Shown in pieces: positions 1 through 5,032 of a DNA stretch of 5,607 nucleotides. Position 1 is the stretch's first letter; every line of letters begins with the position of its first letter. The notes under the pieces are model-generated. The model was given only the letters and a program-made list of their open reading frames with translations. It made no database searches and was not told the DNA's origin. Source of the stretch: Lachnospiraceae bacterium. Its GTDB lineage: Bacteria > Bacillota > Clostridia > Lachnospirales > Lachnospiraceae. Where the stretch lies: the NCBI GenBank assembly GCA_024403585.1, contig JAKSRN010000129.1:1-5607 (forward strand). The letters are read 5' to 3'. The translations under genes and the position numbers were made by a program.

Positions 1-794
1 CCTTTGTTTTCAATTGTCATTCCAACTTTCTGGATTACGCCTGTGGAAGGACAGCCGGTCAGAAGGATACGTTTTGCATCCGGAGAAACAGGACGCTCAC
101 CCTTCTGGTATGCTTCTTTAGCTGCAGCTACTTTTGCTTTAAATGCTGCCATCTGCTGCTCCGGACCAAAATTAAATACGCCCTGAGCCAGTGTAGACAT
201 AACTTCAGAAGCTTTCAAAGCCGGTGGTACCATGCCCTGCAGTTCATAAAGATCCAGCTGTGCTTTACGCAGTTCATTACGTACATGGGCAGCTTTTCTG
301 AGTTTCTCATCAGTGATCTCAACACCGTAAACCTTTTCCAGTTTCTCTTTCAGAAGTTTCACTTCCTCATACCATACATCTTTGGCATATGGACGGCCTT
401 GTCCCTGTGGCAGCTGAAGAATATAAGTCTCTTTGATCTCATTCAGAAGCTCGAACATTTTTTTCTTACCATCGCAGGTTGTCTCGCCGATAATCAGATC
501 GGAGAAATAGGTGTATGGGCATTTATCTGTATAGGCAAAGCCATAGGTGCCCTTGATGAGAGGGCAGAGGTTTTTGGGAAGAACCTTCTCTGCATCCGCG
601 ATTGGTTCGTTGCTGGTTCCACATAAACCTACAGCTGCAGCACCTGCTGCATCAATTACCTCCAGTGGCGTATAGGAGCAGAGATAACCAATCAGATGGC
701 CCCCGTTCTGGCAGTAGTCTTTCACTTTCAGAAAACTATTTTTACGAGCATCGACGAATTCATCGAATGATTTTGGTAATTCATATTGATCCAT
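1..794 (-). CDS. 2-hydroxyacyl-CoA dehydratase family / double-cubane-cluster-type Fe-S protein (N-terminal part)
   Basis: Reading the minus strand from ATG at 794 gives 264 uninterrupted codons to the window edge; the C-terminal part, perhaps a third, is missing. The start is fixed by AGGAGG (803-808) eight bases upstream. Family marks seen: SYTPLEVIDAAGA (residues 40-52), Cys77 in NLCPLIKGTYG, Cys92, the strongly conserved-looking ETTCDGKKKM (104-113, Cys107) and TGCPSGG (247-252, Cys248). Cys77 and Cys107 are the likely iron-sulfur ligands. Proteins of this family are cytoplasmic, oxygen-sensitive Fe-S enzymes that work with an ATP-driven reductase (HgdC type). The TTCDGKKKM stretch and single-chain context resemble the double-cubane-cluster subgroup (E. 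coli YjiM-like) more than a dehydratase alpha or beta subunit, but the substrate cannot be read from sequence. The activator ATPase, if linked, would lie left of the window. Confidence 0.9.
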   Translation of the reverse strand, partial: MDQYELPKSFDEFVDARKNSFLKVKDYCQNGGHLIGYLCSYTPLEVIDAAGAAAVGLCGTSNEPIADAEKVLPKNLCPLIKGTYGFAYTDKCPYTYFSDLIIGETTCDGKKKMFELLNEIKETYILQLPQGQGRPYAKDVWYEEVKLLKEKLEKVYGVEITDEKLRKAAHVRNELRKAQLDLYELQGMVPPALKASEVMSTLAQGVFNFGPEQQMAAFKAKVAAAKEAYQKGERPVSPDAKRILLTGCPSTGVIQKVGMTIENK

Positions 795-839
795 ATAAAA
801 AGCCTCCTTTTTGTGTTGTTGCTATACTTAACTGGGGTT

Positions 840-848
840 ATTTTATCA
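840..848 (-). promoter_or_regulatory. possible extended -10 promoter for the Fe-S protein gene
   Basis: The minus strand reads TGATAAAAT, an extended -10 (TG-n-TAAAAT) about 46 bases before the start codon. No good -35 box is visible at 17 bp, which extended -10 promoters can tolerate. A second candidate, TATAGC, lies closer to the gene. This is inference from consensus only. Confidence 0.35.
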
Positions 849-888
849 TGGATTGGTGTATATATATAGGAAAAAACTCGATATATTT

Positions 889-917
889 AATAATCAAATA
901 TAACGTATTGGATTATT
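889..917. repeat. AT-rich inverted repeat upstream of the Fe-S protein gene
   Basis: AATAATCAAATA (889-900) and TATTGGATTATT (906-917) form a 12-base inverted repeat with one mismatch around a 5-base centre. It lies about 40 bp upstream of the candidate -10, so a regulator-binding site is possible. The flanks are very AT-rich, so a chance origin cannot be excluded. Nothing else is apparent in 918-971. Confidence 0.35.
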
Positions 918-971
918 AATGACGCTGTTTTGGGACTGCTTCAGTTGACTCATATCAGGCTTTTCTCTTAT

Positions 972-1016
972 ATGACAAAGGGTGCTAACGCATTTGCGAA
1001 AGCACCCTTATGTCAT
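972..1016 (-). terminator. long hairpin, probable terminator of the lipoprotein gene
   Basis: An almost perfect inverted repeat: 972-986 pairs with 1001-1016 (six pairs, one bulged A at 1010, then nine pairs including the GGGTGCT/AGCACCC core), and the loop holds a further CGCA/TGCG stem (989-992 with 995-998). It lies 36 bases past the stop at 1052 on the minus strand, where a terminator for that gene belongs. The U-tract is weak: minus-strand CCCTTTGTCAT, with the last bases able to pair back. A role as a processing or mRNA-stabilising hairpin is therefore also possible. Confidence 0.6.
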
Positions 1017-1051
1017 GGGAATAATTATCCATTTACCCTATCAAGATTGTT

Positions 1052-1255
1052 TTACTGGTTAAAGTTAGCGATTGAGAATGGCACGCTATCAGTAATCTCA
1101 GTCTTTCCGGAAGTATCCTGGTATACATGTACTACCTGCAGAGATGGTTTTGCTCCTTCCTCATGCTGATATACTTTACAGAGAACTGTGTAATTGGTTC
1201 CTGATACAACCTGTGTTCCAAGAACAGCGATTGGGTTATAGGAGATCCCTGTTTG
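1052..1255 (-). pseudogene. detached C-terminal cystatin-like unit of the frameshifted lipoprotein
   Basis: This minus-strand reading frame is open from 1255 to the stop at 1052 but has no start or ribosome binding site of its own. From the GGG codon at 1249 it encodes 65 residues, GISYNPIAVLGTQVVSGTN followed by YTVLCKVY and a VVHVYQD strand, ending in FNQ. It continues the lipoprotein at 1236-1757 in the +1 frame, and its content mirrors the first cystatin-like unit of that protein (YLGSQVVAGTN, then an AYQDLDGK strand). Joined at Asn169 the two parts would make about 234 residues with two complete units. It is untranslated unless ribosomes shift frame or the sequence has an error. Confidence 0.75.
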
Positions 1256-1757
1256 TTAAAAGGGCATCCAGAACAGCATCTTTTGCATCTCCAGGAAGGT
1301 CGTTGTTATAGCAGTCATCTGCGATCTGCCATCCGCCAGCCTCAGCACCATCAGCCTCAGCACCAAATGACTGTGCTGTTGGATCAAGATCAGATACGGA
1401 TTTCAGCTCAACTTTTCCATCCAGATCCTGGTATGCGATCATAATGTGGAAGTTGTGAGCACCATCTGTATCCTGAGTCAGGAATGCATGGTTTGTACCT
1501 GCAACTACCTGAGATCCGAGATAGCAAATTGCCTGCTGAGATCCACCAGCCTGGCTTACTGCCTCATCGAATACCTTCTGAAGATCCTCTGGAAGAGCTG
1601 CTTTATTGTTCTGTGTATTGATTGTTCCGCCTGCTACAGCTTCCTCAGTTGCTACTGGGTTTTCAGGTGTATTGTTCTTGCCACATGCTGTAAGTCCTGC
1701 GAATGCTGTTACTGTAAGTGCTGCTGCCATTGCTAATGCGATTGTTCTTTTTTTCAT
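1236..1757 (-). CDS. lipoprotein with cystatin-like domain, cut short by a frameshift
   Basis: The ORF encodes 173 residues. ATG at 1757 follows AGGAGG (1766-1771) by eight bases. Residues 1-25 are a lipoprotein signal: KKR, a hydrophobic stretch and lipobox LTAC with Cys25 as the lipidated residue, so the product should sit on the outer face of the membrane. A low-complexity linker (26-52) follows. Unit 1 has an amphipathic helix (about 55-70, LPEDLQKVFDEAV), the motif QVVAGTN (83-89) and a strand rich in HIMIAYQD. QxVxG-T-N after a helix and before paired strands is the hallmark of cystatin/stefin cysteine-protease inhibitors. Residues 154-168 (LPGDAKDAVLDALL) start a second unit, but its frame is lost after Asn169 and TAA follows at 1236. 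The intact relative would be about 234 residues. The cystatin call rests on motif and fold order only; protease inhibition is unproven. The gene stands alone with its own promoter. Confidence 0.85.
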   Translation of the reverse strand: MKKRTIALAMAAALTVTAFAGLTACGKNNTPENPVATEEAVAGGTINTQNNKAALPEDLQKVFDEAVSQAGGSQQAICYLGSQVVAGTNHAFLTQDTDGAHNFHIMIAYQDLDGKVELKSVSDLDPTAQSFGAEADGAEAGGWQIADDCYNNDLPGDAKDAVLDALLTNRDLL

Positions 1758-1833
1758 TGTGTGTTCCTCCTGTTTTGAAATCTTTTTGTGTGTTTTTTGG
1801 TTGTGTAAGTGGTTTGTTTCTTAACTTGAGATA

Positions 1834-1842
1834 ACTATAACA
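1834..1842 (-). promoter_or_regulatory. extended -10 promoter of the cystatin-like lipoprotein gene
   Basis: The minus strand reads TGTTATAGT, an extended -10 (TG-T-TATAGT), about 77 bases before the ATG at 1757. The -35 region is poor. The intervening 60-70 bases would be an untranslated leader ending in the AGGAGG site; no stable structure was seen in it. Confidence 0.5.
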
Positions 1843-1881
1843 TGGGAATCTTACATAAACCTTACAAATAAATTAATGCAT

Positions 1882-1929
1882 AAAAAAACGAGCGGATCCC
1901 TGCTTCTTTGCATGAAACACGCTCGTTTT
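1882..1929 (-). terminator. rho-independent terminator of the cupin gene
   Basis: AAAACGAGCG (1885-1894) and CGCTCGTTTT (1920-1929) make a ten-pair stem with a 25-base loop. Read on the minus strand, the stem ends in CGCTCG followed by seven Ts (complement of 1882-1888). It starts about 45 bases past the cupin stop codon at 1975. It separates that gene from the lipoprotein promoter at 1834-1842. Confidence 0.85.
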
Positions 1930-1974
1930 CCAGGGGAACATATTCAGTACGACAGCCCCTTATGGTCAAATTAT

Positions 1975-2427
1975 TTATTTATAAGCGCCACCATTATAGG
2001 TATTGCCTCTCATGAGAGAGAAGTGGAAGACTGGTTTATCCACCTTCAGAATACGCATTGGCATATGAGGGATATTTCCCGGAATCCAAACCAGTGTGGA
2101 TTTGGTCAGGAGACGGCGCTCACCATTGATGGCAATCTCAATCTCTGCATGCAGATTGTATGGATCATCCGGATCACTTCCGAAGAAACCAATCAGTTCA
2201 TCATCCTCATGTACATGCTCTGGGAAAACAGGATCTCTCTCAGGAACCGCATAATACCATGCAGTGTTCATCTGCATAGCGCCAGGAACAACATTTCCAT
2301 CCATCCAGAGGATGCGGTGAGAGAATTTTTTGTACATCTCCTGAAATGCTGCATCACCATTAACAGGAGCCTGCAGAGTCTGTACAACGTAATCGCCATA
2401 CTGGCCTTTTTCATCGTTCATTAACAT
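1975..2427 (-). CDS. small cupin-domain protein
   Basis: The 150-residue product reads as a single cupin barrel. Motif 1 is seen at HVHEDDELIGFFG (71-83), giving candidate metal ligands His71, His73 and Glu77. Motif 2 is WIPGNIPHMP (114-123), with His121 as the fourth ligand. The HVHEDDELIGFFG run and the following acidic segment (DPDDPYN, 85-91) look distinctive for a narrow subfamily whose substrate I do not recognise. There is no signal peptide or membrane segment, so it is cytoplasmic. The first ATG (2427) is preferred because GGAGG (2438-2442) lies 10 bases away, against 16 for the ATG two codons later. It is transcribed divergently from the leucine unit, with its own promoter and terminator. 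The position next to leuA need not mean a shared pathway. Cupins of this size can be isomerases, dioxygenases or sugar-binding regulators. Confidence 0.88.
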   Translation of the reverse strand: MLMNDEKGQYGDYVVQTLQAPVNGDAAFQEMYKKFSHRILWMDGNVVPGAMQMNTAWYYAVPERDPVFPEHVHEDDELIGFFGSDPDDPYNLHAEIEIAINGERRLLTKSTLVWIPGNIPHMPMRILKVDKPVFHFSLMRGNTYNGGAYK

Positions 2428-2462
2428 AAATATAGTTCCTCCGTTCTGTATTATATTTATAA

Positions 2463-2471
2463 ATTATAACA
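2463..2471 (-). promoter_or_regulatory. extended -10 promoter of the cupin gene
   Basis: The minus strand reads TGTTATAAT: a perfect TATAAT with the extended TG one base upstream, about 36 bases before the ATG at 2427. No convincing -35 is visible. The 2472-2583 stretch between this promoter and the leuA promoter is AT-rich. It contains a short inverted repeat, ATGTAA (2531-2536) with TTACAT (2559-2564), and nothing else I can name. Confidence 0.6.
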
Positions 2472-2583
2472 TATATGTAATCGAAATTGGGAAGGTTTTT
2501 GGCTTTACAATGACACAGAGCATTCCATTTATGTAATAGAATTTATATTAGTAATTATTTACATCTTACTTCCTTTATTTAAT

Positions 2584-2605
2584 AAGGTGTTGACATATAC
2601 ACCTT
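2584..2605. repeat. perfect inverted repeat across the leuA -35 box
   Basis: AAGGTGT (2584-2590) and ACACCTT (2599-2605) are a perfect 7-base inverted repeat with an 8-base centre that contains most of the TTGACA -35 hexamer. The position suits a repressor operator. A regulator acting here would add initiation control to the T-box attenuation downstream. No regulator gene is visible in the window. Confidence 0.5.
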
Positions 2606-2619
2606 CAAAGTGTTATCTT
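2590..2619 (+). promoter_or_regulatory. promoter of the T-box leader and leuA
   Basis: A consensus -35 TTGACA (2590-2595) is followed after 18 bp by TATCTT (2614-2619), itself preceded by TG at 2611-2612 (extended -10). The expected start near 2626 falls just before the first helix of the T-box leader, which supports the assignment. Confidence 0.8.
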
Positions 2620-2625
2620 AGTAAC

Positions 2626-2916
2626 AGCGAAATACGTAGAAGAGGACTAGTAGATAGAAGACCTGATTACAGAAAGTGGCTGGTTGATGCGAAGCCATAG
2701 AAGGTGTCTGTTGAACTGACCTCAGAGTGGCTGCCCGAAATCGATATGAAAGTAGACGCAGACGGCTTCCCACCGTTATAGGGGATAAGATATGAAGATC
2801 ATAAGATCCGTATCTGATGAGTGTACGATTATTCGTAAATAAGAGTGGTACCGCGTAGGTTAAATGTCCTTCGTCTCTTGCAGTGACTGCAGAGGTGTAA
2901 GGGCTTTATTTATTTT
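2626..2916 (+). promoter_or_regulatory. T-box riboswitch, leucine type (probable CUG specifier)
   Basis: The leader senses uncharged tRNA and lets transcription proceed into leuA when leucine is scarce. The T-box sequence AGAGTGGTACCGCG is at 2842-2855. In Stem I, AGTAGA (2649-2654) faces the specifier loop, closed below by GAGG (2642-2645) with CCTC (2720-2723). The loop reads GAACTGA, placing CTG (Leu) at 2716-2718. The distal loop has TGATGCGAA, within the GTGGCT/AGCCAT hairpin (2676-2698). Stem III is AGATA (2788-2792) with TATCT (2811-2815). In the antiterminator, AAGAG (2841-2845) pairs with CTCTT (2875-2879), leaving TGGTACC bulged to bind the tRNA 3' end. The overlapping CTC (2721-2723) is a less likely alternative codon; both encode leucine, agreeing with the downstream gene. 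Confidence 0.95.
2866..2916 (+). terminator. T-box attenuator (terminator conformation)
   Basis: The stem 2866-2883 pairs with 2887-2904: GCAG/CTGC at the top with a 3-base loop, then CTC/GAG with wobbles, then GTCCTT/AAGGGC at the base, with single bulges at 2878 and 2898. A T-rich tract (2905-2916) follows. Bases 2872-2879 are shared with the antiterminator, which gives the switch. Confidence 0.92.
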
Positions 2917-3101
2917 ATGATAATCGGGATAAAAGTCTGAGACAGCGTGTGCTTGCTCGAACGCTGGTGAAAGACTTTGAGACCGTAACATTACGGAGTA
3001 TCCAGAGAAAAAACCGAGATGGAGTGATGCGTAAGCATCATGAGAATCGAGGGTTTTGTAGCACAGCGAAAACACGAGTGGAGCTGTGCGTGTTATCATA
3101 A
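2915..3101 (+). ncRNA. structured RNA of unknown class between the T-box and leuA
   Basis: A closing helix pairs TTATGATAAT (2915-2924) with GTTATCATAA (3092-3101), nine Watson-Crick pairs plus one G-T. Inside it, GGATA/TATCC (2927-2931, 2999-3003) encloses two hairpins. One is AAAGTCT/AGACTTT (2932-2938, 2972-2978), topped by CAGCGT/ACGCTG (2943-2948, 2961-2966). The other is CCGTA/TACGG (2983-2987, 2992-2996). Next, AAAACC/GGTTTT (3010-3015, 3052-3057) encloses TGATGC-GTAA-GCATCA (3025-3040), a GNRA-capped hairpin. Last is GCACAGC/GCTGTGC (3061-3067, 3083-3089). The joining segments are purine-rich. Pairing CTCGA (2956-2960) with TCGAG (3047-3051) would add a pseudoknot. I cannot name the class. 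A roughly 190-nt multi-helix Firmicutes RNA such as raiA is a candidate, by size and complexity only. It could be part of the leuA leader or an independent RNA. Confidence 0.65.
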
Positions 3102-3139
3102 TAACTGTATAGAGGAAACCACAATATATAGAATGCATA

Positions 3140-3149
3140 TTTCGCGAAA
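3140..3149. repeat. TTTCGCGAAA palindrome in the leuA untranslated leader
   Basis: A perfect 10-base palindrome lies about 15 bases before the leuA AGGAGG site. The rest of 3102-3178 is unstructured and AT-rich, with no second promoter of good quality. The palindrome may be a protein-binding site or chance. Confidence 0.3.
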
Positions 3150-3178
3150 GCTTACCATATTACAGGAGGAAAAGAATT

Positions 3179-4849
3179 ATGATGACCCCAAGCAAGTACA
3201 AAATCCAGTATTACATGCCACCAGTAGAGTGCAATGACTGGGTTAAGAAAGACCATGTAGACAAAGCACCTGTATGGTGTTCCGTAGACCTTCGTGACGG
3301 AAACCAGGCACTTGTTATCCCAATGAGCCTGGAGCAGAAGGTAGAGTTTTTCAAACTGCTTGTTAAAGTTGGATTTAAAGAAATCGAGGTTGGATTCCCG
3401 GCAGCTTCTGAGACAGAGTATGAGTTTCTTCGTACCCTGATCGAGAATGATCTGATTCCTGATGATGTTACAGTTCAGGTACTGACACAGGCTCGTGAGC
3501 ATATCATCAAGAAAACATTCGATGCACTGAAAGGCTGCAAGAACGCAATCGTTCATGTATACAACTCCACATCTTTCGCTCAGAGAGAGCAGGTATTCAG
3601 AAAATCCAAAGAAGAGATCAAAGAGATCGCAATCAAAGGTGCACAGCTTCTGAAAGATCTGACAGAGGAAGCTGGAGCAAATTACCGTTTCGAGTACTCA
3701 CCAGAGTCCTTCACAGGAACAGAGCCAGAGTACGCACTGGAAGTATGTAATGCAGTACTGGATGTATGGCAGCCAACAGCTGACAGAAAAGCAATCATCA
3801 ACCTGCCATCTACTGTACAGCTTTCCATGCCACATGTATACGCTAGCCAGATCGAGTACATGAGCAAAAACATGAAATATCGTGAGAACGTTGTGATCTC
3901 ACTTCATCCACATAACGACAGAGGTACAGGCGTAGCTGATGCAGAGCTTGGAATTCTGGCCGGAGCTGACCGTATCGAGGGAACACTCTTCGGAAACGGT
4001 GAGAGAACAGGTAATGTAGATATTGTTACACTTGGTATGAACCTTTACATGCACGGTGTAGATCCAGAGCTTCATTTTGATGATATGCCTGATATCTGTG
4101 AGAAATACACAGAGTACACAGATATGACTGTAGATGCAAGAAGCCCATTCTCAGGTGCTCTGGTATTCGCAGCATTTTCCGGATCACATCAGGATGCGAT
4201 CGCAAAAGGAATGCAGTGGAGAATGGACAACGAGCCAGACCGCTGGACAGTTCCATATCTTCCGATCGATCCAACAGATATCGGAAGAAACTACGATGCA
4301 GACGTTATCCGTATCAACAGCCAGTCCGGAAAGGGTGGCGTAGGCTACATTCTGGAGAGAAACTATGGACTGAACCTGCCGCCTAAGATGCGTGAGGCAA
4401 TGGGATACGCAGCAAAAGATCTGTCCGATCATCTCCACAAAGAGCTGCAGCCGGATGAGATCTACAGCCTCTTCCTGTCCAAGTTCAAAGATGTTGTTAA
4501 ACCATTTGATATCAATGGTGTACACTTCAAACAGGAAGACAAACGTGTCATCTCTGCAGAGGTTAACTGCCGCAGAGGAGATGAGCCATTTGGCATCGTT
4601 AAAGCAAAAGGAAACGGACGTCTCAATGCTGTTTCTCTGGCTCTTAAGAAAAAATATCATCTGGACTACGAGCTTGTTACATACCAGGAGCATGCTCTTA
4701 CACAGCTGTCCAGCTCAGAGGCGATTGCATATGTAGGTGTTCAGAACGATGACGGAAAGATCTTCTGGGGATCCGGAATTGATTCCGATATCATCCGTGC
4801 TTCCATCGATGCGCTGCTTACAGCAATCAACAATATGTATGCAGAGTAA
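3179..4849 (+). CDS. leuA: 2-isopropylmalate synthase
   Basis: This enzyme condenses acetyl-CoA with 2-oxoisovalerate to 2-isopropylmalate, the first committed step of leucine synthesis, in the cytoplasm. The 556-residue product matches the long LeuA type (yeast and mycobacterial form) rather than the roughly 510-residue E. coli type. The TIM barrel (about 30-300) carries DLRDGNQAL (37-45, metal ligand Asp40), the metal-binding HPHND (243-247, His243 and His245) and FGNGERTGN (271-279). SGSHQDAIAKG (334-344) holds the conserved His337 of the linker subdomain. The C-terminal part (about 430-556, with RRGDEPFGIV and ALTQLSSSEAIAYV) is the regulatory domain that binds leucine for feedback inhibition. 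ATG at 3179 lies nine bases from AGGAGG (3164-3169); the adjacent ATG at 3182 would cost only one residue. Expression is controlled by the upstream T-box. A terminator follows directly, so no other leu or ilv gene is cotranscribed here. Confidence 0.98.
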   Translation: MMTPSKYKIQYYMPPVECNDWVKKDHVDKAPVWCSVDLRDGNQALVIPMSLEQKVEFFKLLVKVGFKEIEVGFPAASETEYEFLRTLIENDLIPDDVTVQVLTQAREHIIKKTFDALKGCKNAIVHVYNSTSFAQREQVFRKSKEEIKEIAIKGAQLLKDLTEEAGANYRFEYSPESFTGTEPEYALEVCNAVLDVWQPTADRKAIINLPSTVQLSMPHVYASQIEYMSKNMKYRENVVISLHPHNDRGTGVADAELGILAGADRIEGTLFGNGERTGNVDIVTLGMNLYMHGVDPELHFDDMPDICEKYTEYTDMTVDARSPFSGALVFAAFSGSHQDAIAKGMQWRMDNEPDRWTVPYLPIDPTDIGRNYDADVIRINSQSGKGGVGYILERNYGLNLPPKMREAMGYAAKDLSDHLHKELQPDEIYSLFLSKFKDVVKPFDINGVHFKQEDKRVISAEVNCRRGDEPFGIVKAKGNGRLNAVSLALKKKYHLDYELVTYQEHALTQLSSSEAIAYVGVQNDDGKIFWGSGIDSDIIRASIDALLTAINNMYAE

Positions 4850-4916
4850 GTGAATCGGGCATAGGATATTACATGACTAAGCAGGAATGTTAACTAAATA
4901 TACTTGTGATTAAATT

Positions 4917-4950
4917 AAAAAGTGGGCAGGGTTTTCCTTGTCCGCTTTTT
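4917..4950 (+). terminator. rho-independent terminator of leuA
   Basis: Bases 4917-4931 pair with 4936-4950 across a TTTT loop, a 15-pair stem with several G-T wobbles, ending in CTTTTT. It begins 67 bases after the leuA stop. The A-tract on the 5' side would also serve the opposite strand, although no minus-strand gene is seen ending here. Confidence 0.92.
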
Positions 4951-4953
4951 GCG

Positions 4954-4982
4954 TGGCAAGACAGGTGTATTTGGGATATACT
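4954..4982 (+). promoter_or_regulatory. weak candidate promoter for the right-hand lipoprotein gene
   Basis: TATACT (4977-4982) is a good -10. The only hexamer 17 bp upstream, TGGCAA (4954-4959), matches TTGACA at three of six positions. A promoter is expected here because the leuA terminator lies just upstream. Confidence 0.4.
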
Positions 4983-5032
4983 ATATGTTTAGAAAACAGT
5001 CTAATAGATATGCAAATAGGAGATAATTAGTT

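Noticed and set aside
285..919. Plus-strand ORFs opposite and upstream of the Fe-S protein gene
   Set aside because: They have no ribosome binding sites and show no family motifs; they are shadows of the minus-strand gene and of AT-rich intergenic DNA.
1932..1960. AGGGG/CCCCT hairpin beside the cupin stop codon
   Set aside because: Only five pairs with a 19-base loop and no U-tract; the adjacent ten-pair terminator explains termination.
1876..2424. 182-codon plus-strand ORF opposite the cupin gene
   Set aside because: It runs through the terminator at 1882-1929 and mirrors the cupin gene, which has clear motifs, ribosome binding site and promoter.
2815..2840. CTGATGAG followed by a short hairpin, resembling a hammerhead ribozyme core
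   Set aside because: The required GAAA after stem II is absent, no flanking stems I and III can be drawn, and the bases fall between T-box Stem III and the T-box sequence.
2860..3138. 92-codon ORF on the minus strand
   Set aside because: It lies antisense to the T-box terminator and the structured RNA, has no ribosome binding site, and its apparent coding capacity is explained by the paired RNA sequence.
4184..4693. 169-codon minus-strand ORF within leuA
   Set aside because: It is a shadow of a fully conserved leuA frame, with no ribosome binding site or recognisable domain.
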